From Ifrita kowaldi (Eukaryota; Chordata; Aves; Passeriformes; Cinclosomatidae): a stretch of DNA of 64,000 nt. The DNA lies in the NCBI GenBank assembly GCA_013398055.1, contig VZRS01007519.1, positions 134,536 to 198,535 on the forward strand, written 5' to 3'. The notes beneath the pieces are model-generated. The model saw only the letters and a list, made by a program, of their open reading frames with translations, searched no databases and had not been told where the DNA came from. How positions within the stretch are numbered: position 1 is the first letter of the stretch; every line of letters begins with the position of its first letter. Shown piece by piece: positions 40,479 to 50,880 of the stretch. The position numbers were made by a program, and so were the translations under genes.

Positions 40479-43125
40479 TTTCACACAACATTCTCTTCTT
40501 CTTTAAGAATGTGTGAAACTTTTCTAGGTCCTAATTGTGGGTTGGTCACACTCTGTAAATCCTACACTGATGTGTCCCCACCTGAAATATTCAAAAAAGG
40601 ACAGCTTATAGCAGCTATTGTGATCCCTTCCTATGCCACCATCAGGTTGATTTTTTCCAGAGGACCACGGGTAGGAAATCAGACTTTTTCCCAAGGTGAA
40701 GTCAGGACACAGTTGAGCATATAGGGAAAGGGGAGGTCACACCCTTTTCCTTGCAGCATAGACATAACCAGCATGAAGCAGATTTGGCATTTAAATAGAT
40801 AACACACGTCTTTTTGATGTTTCCTCCATCCTTTCACCTGAATTATCAAAAAAGATTACAAAACTGTGGGTGCTTTGCTGTTTAAAAAATATACCATGTT
40901 AGGTTTTTGAATCCAGGATTTAGAAACTTTTCACCTGGCAATTATGTAGCTGTGATGGGTGAAAGGAGAGCAAGCAAAAAAGGCAGAGTGAAATACAGAG
41001 ATTAAAAAGAGATGATTAAGACATTTTTTACTTAAAGCTTGAGTCAATAGCCCTGGGGAATCTCATGCTTCTTTAATGAGTGCTGCTCTTAGCCATCTCT
41101 GCCTAATGAGAAAAATAGGTCCAGAGAGATCAGTTCAAAGTTAAGTGCTTCAAAGACAGGTTGCGTTTAAACCATTTTCCCCTCAGCTTCCCTAGTCTGT
41201 CTCCATGGCATTTTTTTTCTTCTATCATCTAGTATTCTTGAGCATCGTGGGAAAGGCTTGAAATTAACAATCTCATTATGCAAGGAGCTATTTCTTTGTC
41301 ATCATTTTCAAACAAATACGGTTCCCTGTAGTTAATGTCTCTGCCCATATTTAATGTCACTCTTCCATTAGTTTTTGGCTCCTGCTCTACTACGTGTTTG
41401 TTTTCCTGCAGCGATAGCTGGTAACTTTTATTTCTGGTAGCCAAGAAGCACCAGCATCTATGTGGTATAGGCATTCCAAACCTATACAATGATTCCCCAT
41501 CCCCTTCCAGCTCTATTTTGCATTTTGTTTTAGCTGAACTGTGATTTTGTGTAATCTGTAGTCAGAACATACCCCAAATACTCTGTATGGACATGTGATT
41601 GATCATTCATTTACAACCTTTCTCTGAGCTCCCTAATTAATATCAGACCTGTATACCTATCTGCAAGTCCACAGACACATGCACAAAAGCATATAAATAT
41701 ATGAAAAGTTGCAACTCTGAAAATATTTTAAGAATAAAGAAGAAAAGTTTGCCTTTACAATCATCATCATAACCTAGATAAATAAAATCAAGTAAGAAAT
41801 CCAAGAAAACATCTGACTAGAAAGGATATATGACCTCTTCCCTAACAGTAATTTGGATAGTTAATTTGACAACTCCAGATTTCAATATATATGGTTTTGT
41901 ATATGGCTTTTAAGTCAACTACTTTTTTTTTTTTTTTTCCCCAGGGTGTAAGAGGAATTTTGTTGCCTACTAAATTCTGTTTTATACAAAGACATTAATT
42001 GACCTTAGGCTATCCAGGTACATATTGGCCCACAGGTATATTGGTAATTTCATTAGTTGGGAGTTTGTCTACATGAGAGAGAAAAGCTGTACCTTTCTTT
42101 AAGAATTCCTGTAAGTGATGCTTTCAATATACCGTAATTCTGGCAATGTCTTTTTTTTATCTGAAAATGCTGATCTTCTTGCTTCTATAAAATCATTCTC
42201 AAAAGTTCTGCCTTAAAAAGTATGGCTTCCGGGAATGGCTACTTAACTGCAGGACTTAAAAGGATAGCCTAAACAGAATTTGAACTACAGAAAAGGTTAG
42301 ATCTCAGGAAGTTTTGAACTGACTATGATGTCACTTGCCCAGTCTAAACATGTATAACATCATCAGTAATCAAAATATGAGTATGTCTATATTTATTTGA
42401 AATATTTTATATTTTTGCCACTAGTTAAAGTACAGTAAAATTTTTAAATCAATTGTCAACAATGCAATTTTTTTTTTCTCTATTGCATGCATTGAGAAAA
42501 ATTTCTGAATTGCAGTTTGTCTTTTATTGGTACAGGTCTTGCAGTGACAACATACTACTGTGACACTCATGTTTAATGACGTTTCTGAAATACGTCAGAC
42601 TCTTCAGAATATCACCACCTGTTTACCATCCACACTAATGCAGCTGAAAGCCAATTAATCTTTCACAAAAAGGGATTTTGGATGCAGATCTATTTCCTGT
42701 GGTGCAAGGGGTCTTGCCCACAGTCAATGAAGAACTCCAGGAACCAAAGGCAGCTTATCACCGCTATGAAGACCTAATAATGTGAAACAAACCTTAAGCC
42801 TGTGACAAAAGTTCATGCTGTAGAAAACTAGAAAAGTTAATAAAATCCAGGAAAATCCACAAGCATATAATACTCAACTTGTTGTTCTGCTGCACTCTTG
42901 TAATCATACTGTATGCTGTTGTACTCATATTAGAGCTAGCTGGATTGAGCCTCCTACATTTCACACGAAAGACAAATATCAGGAAAATATTTCTATTCCA
43001 TGTTTTTATTCTATTCTGAGTGAACGTTCCTACTTAATTCACTCCCCCTCTTTCCTTTTTAAATTTTTTTCTACCTTTTTTCCACACCCCGGAATGCAGA
43101 AATATGAACCTGTTATGAATGGATG
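40479..43125. other. AT-rich unique sequence, no gene recognised
   Basis: It contains T runs (41922-41938) and no recognised repeat or exon. The frame at 41229-41489 on minus has no domain signature. Confidence 0.5.
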
Positions 43126-43847
43126 ATGTGGGTTTAAATCAGTCTCTGCCTTTTGCCCAGGCTTCTGGCAGCAGGCAGTCGCGTTATTGAGGTGTCCAGC
43201 ACCCGAAGACCCACTCTCATTCACAAGTTCTTTAATAATGGCTGATTTGGTCTATTATAAAATGAATTATTTATTTATAGACACAAAACTAACGGACATA
43301 AGGCTTAAAACAGACTGTTACTACACAGGGATAAGACAAAAAGGGAATACTAGTATTATACACACAGGGTTAAAGGTACCATTAAATTTACAGCTAGATA
43401 AGAAATAGTATAACTTAGGATTCAGTGTTTCTTACTGCCAATTCTTGAAGGGGTAGACATCAAATTCCCTTCTCTTAATTCCTGGGAAAGTAACCTCAAA
43501 AACCCTCATTGGGACTTAAGGGGAGAGAAATCTCCTTGCATGTTCCCAAAGAGTGTGTAAGAGCCTTCTACCCCTGTGATAATTTGTGTGGGCTTCTATA
43601 GACATAAGAACCGTCACCGGTCACCAGTATCTATTTTCCTTTATCTCTTTCCACACCTGCTCTCATACCAAGATGTGTACTGGGGCTGGAGTTTTAGACT
43701 CTCAGGCGCCTGGGGGGTGACTCCCTGCTGGGCTCTCTGACTCCTCACTGGGCTGTTAATCTGGCCTGAGTTATCTCTTCCAAATGCCCCAGCCACGAGA
43801 GATAGGGGATGTCCTGCCACAGAACCCGAGGGTTTGTATCAGGACGG
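43126..43847 (-). mobile_element. Candidate LTR, unclassified, adjoining the ERVL-like LTR
   Basis: Read on the minus strand, this 0.7-kb segment runs from a GC-rich part, through an A/T-rich block with ATAAATAAATA, to an end reading TAAACCCACA at 43126. That resembles a U3-R-U5 order with a polyadenylation signal. It directly abuts the LTR at 43848. The family was not recognised and no target duplication was found. The right end is set only by the next element. Confidence 0.35.
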
Positions 43848-44964
43848 TGTGGCAAGGTTTTGTTAGTGGTGAGGGCTATAGGAGTGGCTGCTCTGAAAAG
43901 CTGGTAAAGCTTACACCATATCCATCAAAGCCAATGTCAGGTGGATGCAGGATGGATCCACCTCTGCCCAGGGCTAAGTCAATCAGTAATGGTGGTAAAA
44001 ACTCTGTGATAACATATTTAACAAGGAGGAAAAAAAATGTTATGGCACAGAAGTAATTGCAGCCAGAGAAGAGAGGAAAAAGAATATGTGAGGGAAACAG
44101 CCCTGCAGACACCAATGGCAGTGGAGAAGGAGGGGGAGGAGGTGTTCCAGACACTGGAGCAGAGATTTCTCTGCAGCCCCTGATGCAGACCATGGTGAAG
44201 CAGCTGTGTCCCTGCAGCCCATGGAGGTCCATAGTGGAGCAGAGCTCCACCTGCAGCCAGTGGAGGACCCCATGCCAAAGCAGGTGGATGCCTGAGAGGA
44301 GGGTGTGACCCTGTGGGAAGCCTGCACTGGACCAGGCTCCTGGCAGGACCTGCAGACCCATGGAGAGAGGAGCCCCCTCTGGAGCAGGTTTGCTGGCAAA
44401 ATTTGTGATTCTACGAAGATCCACACTGGAGCAGCTTTTTCCTGAAAGGCTGCACCCCATGGAAAGGGACCTATGTTGGAGCAGTTCATCAAGAACTGTA
44501 GCCCATGGGAAGGACTCATGCTGGAGAAGTTAATGAAGGACTGTCTCCTATGGGAGACATCCCATACTGAAGCAGGGGAAGGACTCGTCTCTGAGAGGGA
44601 ATCAACAACAGAAACAACATGTGATTGACTGATCTTTATTCCCCATCTCCCTACACCGTTACAGGGAGAAGGATGTAGAGAATTGGGAATAAAGTTAAGC
44701 CTGGAAAGGAGGGAAGAGTGGGGAGAGGGTGGTTTTAAGATTTTTCTTATTACCCTACTCTGTTTTTGATTGGTAATGAATTCAGTAACTTCCCCAAGCT
44801 GAGTCTGTTTTGCGAGTGACAGTAACCAGTGAGTGATCTGTCCCTGTCCCTTATCTCGACCCATGAGCCTTTAGTTATATTTTTCTGCCCTGTCCAGTTG
44901 AGGAGGGGAGTGATAGAGTGGCTTTGGTGGGCACCTAGCATCCACCCAACCTCAAACCATCACA
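43848..44964 (+). mobile_element. ERVL-like avian LTR, about 1.1 kb (primary copy)
   Basis: It begins TGTGGCAAGGTTTTGTTAG and ends CTCAAACCATCACA. The middle has degenerate repeats of the type GCAGCCCATGGAGGTCC and GGAGCAG about every 50 bp, typical of a common avian ERVL-type LTR. AATAAA lies at 44688-44693, followed by the conserved block TTGATTGGTAATGAATTCAG. No retroviral coding sequence adjoins it. No target duplication flanks it (GACGG left, GCAAA right), and the right side runs straight into a CR1 fragment. A 274-codon antisense frame (44040-44864) results from composition and is not called a gene. Confidence 0.8.
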
Positions 44965-45446
44965 GCAAAAAGTGGATGAAATTTCTCCAAAACCTGAGGG
45001 AACTTCAGTATCACAGTTCCTCATTTGTGTGGGAGATTTTAACTGCCTGCCAGACACAGGAAAGGAAAATGTGGTGAGATGCAAACTGCCAAGATCTCTG
45101 GACAGTTTCTGACATAACTTTTTGATTCAGATGCTGGGTGGGGCAGCAAGAGTAACACACAGCTGGATCTCCTCTTCACTAACAAGGCAAAACTGATTTG
45201 TGACACAGTAATCTGTGGAAGCCTTAGATGTGGTGTCACACGAAATAGCGGAGGGACTGGGCCTGCTTAACCCAAGACAGAAGGGGGTCCCAACAACAGC
45301 CAGCAGTGTCTGTGGTAAGGTCATAAAAGCGACTGAGTCAGCCCCTAAACAGCGGTGCGTTATGGGAGGACGAGAGACAAGGCACACAAATTAAAACAAG
45401 ACAGCCTAGGACTGCATAGAAAGAGTTCCCCATGTGGACAAAAAGT
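44965..45446 (+). mobile_element. CR1 LINE fragment, endonuclease region then 3' part (interrupted by an N)
   Basis: The plus strand encodes VGDFNCLPDTG at about 45028, the GDFN motif of the CR1 apurinic-type endonuclease. Next comes a degenerate form of the 'ldlLlTNk' region (ctggatctcctcttcactaacaagg). The later part, with GGGAGGACGAGAGACAAGGC and ending GTGGACAAAAAGT, belongs to the CR1 3' region, so the RT is deleted. The element stops at an N (45447) but continues without a break at 49015 (CGGTGGAACAGGTTGCCCAG). Confidence 0.75.
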
Positions 45447-45447
45447 N
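45447..45447. other. Single N at a duplication joint
   Basis: Left of it lies the CR1 sequence ending at 45446. Right of it the sequence restarts at the equivalent of 44255, inside the LTR. It marks an assembly join. Confidence 0.9.
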
Positions 45448-46639
45448 AGCCAGTGGAGGACCCCATGCCAAAGCAGGTGGATGCCTGAGAGGAGGGTGTG
45501 ACCCTGTGGGAAGCCTGCACTGGACCAGGCTCCTGGCAGGACCTGCAGACCCATGGAGAGAGGAGCCCCCTCTGGAGCAGGTTTGCTGGCAAAATTTGTG
45601 ATTCTACGAAGATCCACACTGGAGCAGCTTTTTCCTGAAAGGCTGCACCCCATGGAAAGGGACCTATGTTGGAGCAGTTCATCAAGAACTGTAGCCCATG
45701 GGAAGGACTCATGCTGGAGAAGTTAATGAAGGACTGTCTCCTATGGGAGACATCCCATACTGAAGCAGGGGAAGGACTCGTCTCTGAGAGGGAATCAACA
45801 ACAGAAACAACATGTGATTGACTGATCTTTATTCCCCATCTCCCTACACCGTTACAGGGAGAAGGATGTAGAGAATTGGGAATAAAGTTAAGCCTGGAAA
45901 GGAGGGAAGAGTGGGGAGAGGGTGGTTTTAAGATTTTTCTTATTACCCTACTCTGTTTTTGATTGGTAATGAATTCAGTAACTTCCCCAAGCTGAGTCTG
46001 TTTTGCGAGTGACAGTAACCAGTGAGTGATCTGTCCCTGTCCCTTATCTCGACCCATGAGCCTTTAGTTATATTTTTCTGCCCTGTCCAGTTGAGGAGGG
46101 GAGTGATAGAGTGGCTTTGGTGGGCACCTAGCATCCACCCAACCTCAAACCATCACAGCAAAAAGTGGATGAAATTTCTCCAAAACCTGAGGGAACTTCA
46201 GTATCACAGTTCCTCATTTGTGTGGGAGATTTTAACTGCCTGCCAGACACAGGAAAGGAAAATGTGGTGAGATGCAAACTGCCAAGATCTCTGGACAGTT
46301 TCTGACATAACTTTTTGATTCAGATGCTGGGTGGGGCAGCAAGAGTAACACACAGCTGGATCTCCTCTTCACTAACAAGGCAAAACTGATTTGTGACACA
46401 GTAATCTGTGGAAGCCTTAGATGTGGTGTCACACGAAATAGCGGAGGGACTGGGCCTGCTTAACCCAAGACAGAAGGGGGTCCCAACAACAGCCAGCAGT
46501 GTCTGTGGTAAGGTCATAAAAGCGACTGAGTCAGCCCCTAAACAGCGGTGCGTTATGGGAGGACGAGAGACAAGGCACACAAATTAAAACAAGACAGCCT
46601 AGGACTGCATAGAAAGAGTTCCCCATGTGGACAAAAAGT
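45448..46639 (+). repeat. Redundant copy B of 44255-45446
   Basis: It is 1,192 bp at a constant offset of 1,193 from the primary copy, with no difference noticed by eye. It covers the 3' part of the LTR and the CR1 fragment. It ends at exactly the same base as the primary copy, again before an N. The most likely cause is duplicated contig overlap. Confidence 0.85.
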
Positions 46640-46640
46640 N
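46640..46640. other. Single N at a duplication joint
   Basis: The sequence jumps from the equivalent of 45446 back to the equivalent of 43664. Confidence 0.9.
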
Positions 46641-48375
46641 CATACCAAGATGTGTACTGGGGCTGGAGTTTTAGACTCTCAGGCGCCTGGGGGGTGACTC
46701 CCTGCTGGGCTCTCTGACTCCTCACTGGGCTGTTAATCTGGCCTGAGTTATCTCTTCCAAATGCCCCAGCCACGAGAGATAGGGGATGTCCTGCCACAGA
46801 ACCCGAGGGTTTGTATCAGGACGGTGTGGCAAGGTTTTGTTAGTGGTGAGGGCTATAGGAGTGGCTGCTCTGAAAAGCTGGTAAAGCTTACACCATATCC
46901 ATCAAAGCCAATGTCAGGTGGATGCAGGATGGATCCACCTCTGCCCAGGGCTAAGTCAATCAGTAATGGTGGTAAAAACTCTGTGATAACATATTTAACA
47001 AGGAGGAAAAAAAATGTTATGGCACAGAAGTAATTGCAGCCAGAGAAGAGAGGAAAAAGAATATGTGAGGGAAACAGCCCTGCAGACACCAATGGCAGTG
47101 GAGAAGGAGGGGGAGGAGGTGTTCCAGACACTGGAGCAGAGATTTCTCTGCAGCCCCTGATGCAGACCATGGTGAAGCAGCTGTGTCCCTGCAGCCCATG
47201 GAGGTCCATAGTGGAGCAGAGCTCCACCTGCAGCCAGTGGAGGACCCCATGCCAAAGCAGGTGGATGCCTGAGAGGAGGGTGTGACCCTGTGGGAAGCCT
47301 GCACTGGACCAGGCTCCTGGCAGGACCTGCAGACCCATGGAGAGAGGAGCCCCCTCTGGAGCAGGTTTGCTGGCAAAATTTGTGATTCTACGAAGATCCA
47401 CACTGGAGCAGCTTTTTCCTGAAAGGCTGCACCCCATGGAAAGGGACCTATGTTGGAGCAGTTCATCAAGAACTGTAGCCCATGGGAAGGACTCATGCTG
47501 GAGAAGTTAATGAAGGACTGTCTCCTATGGGAGACATCCCATACTGAAGCAGGGGAAGGACTCGTCTCTGAGAGGGAATCAACAACAGAAACAACATGTG
47601 ATTGACTGATCTTTATTCCCCATCTCCCTACACCGTTACAGGGAGAAGGATGTAGAGAATTGGGAATAAAGTTAAGCCTGGAAAGGAGGGAAGAGTGGGG
47701 AGAGGGTGGTTTTAAGATTTTTCTTATTACCCTACTCTGTTTTTGATTGGTAATGAATTCAGTAACTTCCCCAAGCTGAGTCTGTTTTGCGAGTGACAGT
47801 AACCAGTGAGTGATCTGTCCCTGTCCCTTATCTCGACCCATGAGCCTTTAGTTATATTTTTCTGCCCTGTCCAGTTGAGGAGGGGAGTGATAGAGTGGCT
47901 TTGGGGGGCACCTAGCATCCACCCAACCTCAAACCATCACAGCAAAAAGTGGATGAAATTTCTCCAAAACCTGAGGGAACTTCAGTATCACAGTTCCTCA
48001 TTTGTGTGGGAGATTTTAACTGCCTGCCAGACACAGGAAAGGAAAATGTGGTGAGATGCAAACTGCCAAGATCTCTGGACAGTTTCTGACATAACTTTTT
48101 GATTCAGATGCTGGGTGGGGCAGCAAGAGTAACACACAGCTGGATCTCCTCTTCACTAACAAGGCAAAACTGATTTGTGACACAGTAATCTGTGGAAGCC
48201 TTAGATGTGGTGTCACACGAAATAGCGGAGGGACTGGGCCTGCTTAACCCAAGACAGAAGGGGGTCCCAACAACAGCCAGCAGTGTCTGTGGTAAGGTCA
48301 TAAAAGCGACTGAGTCAGCCCCTAAACAGCGGTGCGTTATGGGAGGACGAGAGACAAGGCACACAAATTAAAACA
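46641..48375 (+). repeat. Redundant copy C of 43664-45398
   Basis: It is 1,735 bp at a constant offset of 2,977. It includes the end of the unclassified segment, the whole ERVL-like LTR (equivalent 46825-47941) and most of the CR1 fragment. One substitution was noticed: T at 44928 in the primary copy is G at 47905, while copies B and D have T. It ends 48 bases earlier than the primary copy, at an N. Confidence 0.85.
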
Positions 48376-48376
48376 N
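48376..48376. other. Single N at a duplication joint
   Basis: The sequence jumps from the equivalent of 45398 back to the equivalent of 44809. Confidence 0.9.
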
Positions 48377-49014
48377 TTTGCGAGTGACAGTAACCAGTGA
48401 GTGATCTGTCCCTGTCCCTTATCTCGACCCATGAGCCTTTAGTTATATTTTTCTGCCCTGTCCAGTTGAGGAGGGGAGTGATAGAGTGGCTTTGGTGGGC
48501 ACCTAGCATCCACCCAACCTCAAACCATCACAGCAAAAAGTGGATGAAATTTCTCCAAAACCTGAGGGAACTTCAGTATCACAGTTCCTCATTTGTGTGG
48601 GAGATTTTAACTGCCTGCCAGACACAGGAAAGGAAAATGTGGTGAGATGCAAACTGCCAAGATCTCTGGACAGTTTCTGACATAACTTTTTGATTCAGAT
48701 GCTGGGTGGGGCAGCAAGAGTAACACACAGCTGGATCTCCTCTTCACTAACAAGGCAAAACTGATTTGTGACACAGTAATCTGTGGAAGCCTTAGATGTG
48801 GTGTCACACGAAATAGCGGAGGGACTGGGCCTGCTTAACCCAAGACAGAAGGGGGTCCCAACAACAGCCAGCAGTGTCTGTGGTAAGGTCATAAAAGCGA
48901 CTGAGTCAGCCCCTAAACAGCGGTGCGTTATGGGAGGACGAGAGACAAGGCACACAAATTAAAACAAGACAGCCTAGGACTGCATAGAAAGAGTTCCCCA
49001 TGTGGACAAAAAGT
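48377..49014 (+). repeat. Redundant copy D of 44809-45446, leading into unique sequence
   Basis: It is 638 bp at a constant offset of 3,568. Unlike the other copies it does not stop at an N. It reads on into CGGTGGAACAGG, the natural continuation of the CR1 3' region. This makes it the true right-hand partner of the primary copy. Confidence 0.85.
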
Positions 49015-49198
49015 CGGTGGAACAGGTTGCCCAGAGAGCATTTGTCACCTCCATAGCGGAGGTGTCTCAAAACCCAAATGGGCGCATTCTGAGCAACCTG
49101 GCTTGACATTACCATTGTAACTCTGAGCAGGAGGTGGGACTAGAACCTCCTAAAGTTCCCTCCAACCTGAATTATCATATGGTCCTATGATTTTATGT
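49015..49198 (+). mobile_element. CR1 LINE 3' end
   Basis: GGAACAGGTTGCCCAGAG is the standard CR1 3' block, followed by CTGAGCAACCTGG, 'AAGTTCCCTCCAACCTGA' and a degenerate tail 'GGTCCTATGATTTTATG'. It is the terminal part of the CR1 element started at 44965 once the redundancy is removed. Confidence 0.85.
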
Positions 49199-49325
49199 TT
49201 CAAGGCCCTGGCTCTAAGAAGGCATACTAGACTGCTAATAAGAAAATGCTTGCATATTTTAACTTTTTTTTTTTTTTACCAAGAAGCTTTTCACTGCCGT
49301 GGATGCTAAAGGGAAGGGAAAGTGA
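49199..49325. other. Left flank of the N gap, duplicated on the right
   Basis: From 49250 (TTGCAT, poly(T), ACCAAGAAGCTTTTCACTG, CCGTGGATGC, to GAAAGTGA) the sequence recurs at 49575-49651 with small differences: the poly(T) length differs, and GGGAAGGG here is GTGAAGTG there. Confidence 0.85.
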
Positions 49326-49574
49326 NNNNNNNNNNNNNNNNNNNNNNNNNNNNNNNNNNNNNNNNNNNNNNNNNNNNNNNNNNNNNNNNNNNNNNNNNNN
49401 NNNNNNNNNNNNNNNNNNNNNNNNNNNNNNNNNNNNNNNNNNNNNNNNNNNNNNNNNNNNNNNNNNNNNNNNNNNNNNNNNNNNNNNNNNNNNNNNNNNN
49501 NNNNNNNNNNNNNNNNNNNNNNNNNNNNNNNNNNNNNNNNNNNNNNNNNNNNNNNNNNNNNNNNNNNNNNNNNN
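49326..49574. other. Assembly gap, 249 N
   Basis: A run of 249 N. Because the same sequence of about 76 bp lies on both sides, the two contigs may really overlap, and the true gap may be zero or a negative length. Confidence 0.95.
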
Positions 49575-50389
49575 TTGCATTTTTTAATGTTTTTTTTTTT
49601 TTTACCAAGAAGCTTTTCACTGCCGTGGATGCTAAAGTGAAGTGAAAGTGATGATTGTGTTTCTTTCAGAATCATAACAGGAGCCTTTTTTCTGAAGAGG
49701 AAAAAAAATTACAAAATTACTGTCCCTGAGACCAGGCTCATTCAGAACTGTAAACATGCCGTTCTGGGAGTCTGCAAAGGATTTTATCTTTTTCCATTAA
49801 ATTCAGTGAGAATTCTCATTGAATTTCACTTTGTTGTTTTTTTGGTTTTTTGGTTTGTTTGTTTTTTTCTGGATTTTGATTTCAATGACAGCAACATCCT
49901 GCACAAAATGTTCAGACCTATACATTTTCTGAATCTTTTAGTCTTGAAAATATTTGTTCCTCATTTCCTTTACCAAAAGACAGGTGTTACAGATAGCTAT
50001 TGAACACTTCCATTCTCACCAGAGGGTCTTTGCAGATGCATTGTCTGACAAGCACAGTGTGAGATGAAGGGGAGCACAGCGCAGAAGGGATAGTGCCAAG
50101 AAACCAACATTTACAGCATTTGGGAAGAAAAAGAGACTATGAAAAGTTGCCTGCTGAGTGGGAATTTATGCAGGAGCTGGAGAGACTCATGGCCAGCTTC
50201 CTATTTAACTAACACCAGTGACCAGGCACCATCAGTGACCAAAAGCCCTGTAACTAAGACAGGCATACAGGTATAAGGCACTTAACATTTTGATTGGTCT
50301 ACAGGGGGAAACTGTAGTTTCTGTTCAATGCTGCAAAAGTTGGTGGGGCAGTAGTGGCAACTATAGGGTGAAGCCTGCTGTGACCACCC
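49575..50389. other. Right flank of gap and unique sequence, no gene recognised
   Basis: 49575-49651 repeats the left flank of the gap. T/G-rich simple sequence lies at about 49826-49872. Nothing else is recognised before the CR1 endonuclease fragment; older CR1 5' sequence from about 50020 is possible. Confidence 0.5.
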
Positions 50390-50880
50390 CATCTTGTCAA
50401 AGGCCTTAATCTGGAAGGAGATCTTAGAGAAGGACACAGATGTCCAGTCACAGACTGTAGGCAACATGAGAAATAAGAGAAGGAGCTGAAAACCTATGAA
50501 CAGTTGCACAGTTATCGCTTCATCACAGAGGATCACAGTTGAGTGGTTTTCATGAATGCTCACAGGCCCTTTAGGAAAATTGGGAAAAGGAAGCAAGGTG
50601 GGAGGATTGTGTTCTATGCAAAGGAACAGCTCAAATGTATGGAACAGGATCAGAGAAGATGCCAGCAAGGAGGAGGAGGTCACAGTGAGCATCTGCTACA
50701 AACTACCTGACTGAGAAGATGGAGTGGGTGAGACCTTCTGCAAACAACTCAATGTAGTCTTCCAATTGCATGTCTTATGTGTCTGCTCCAGCAGACCTTT
50801 CCATCCAAAAATATGTTAGTCAGGGACTTGAATTCTGGAATAGATATTCATGTGAAGCTTGAGAAAAAAACAAACCAAAG
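50390..50880 (+). mobile_element. CR1 LINE fragment, endonuclease domain
   Basis: Plus-strand reading gives GGRIVFYAKEQLKCME at about 50600-50645, matching the CR1 'GGVALYVKEQLECxEL' block. VTVSICYKLPD follows (the 'VCYRPPDQEEEVDE' block, about 50675-50715), then ETFCKQLNVVFQ, then LVRDLNSGIDI (about 50815-50850), a decayed form of the 'LVGDFNxPDI' catalytic segment. Stops and frameshifts separate the pieces. Neither the CR1 3' end nor the RT is present. The left boundary is uncertain. The open frame on the opposite strand (50282-50692) is a shadow. Confidence 0.75.

Noticed and set aside
44040..44864. 274-codon open frame on the minus strand, repeated at 47017-47841 and truncated at 45338-46057
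   Set aside because: It is antisense to the ERVL-like LTR, has no recognisable domain, and the copies arise from duplicated assembly blocks. Low-stop composition of the LTR explains it.
43664..49014. Real tandem amplification of an LTR/CR1 unit
   Set aside because: Every joint is a single N, the blocks have different start points, and CR1 continuity returns when they are removed. False duplication is simpler.
49227..49675. Open frames of 104-138 codons crossing the N gap
   Set aside because: They consist mainly of undefined residues from N and have no evidential value.
50282..50692. 136-codon frame on the minus strand
   Set aside because: It is antisense to a CR1 endonuclease fragment that reads on the plus strand.
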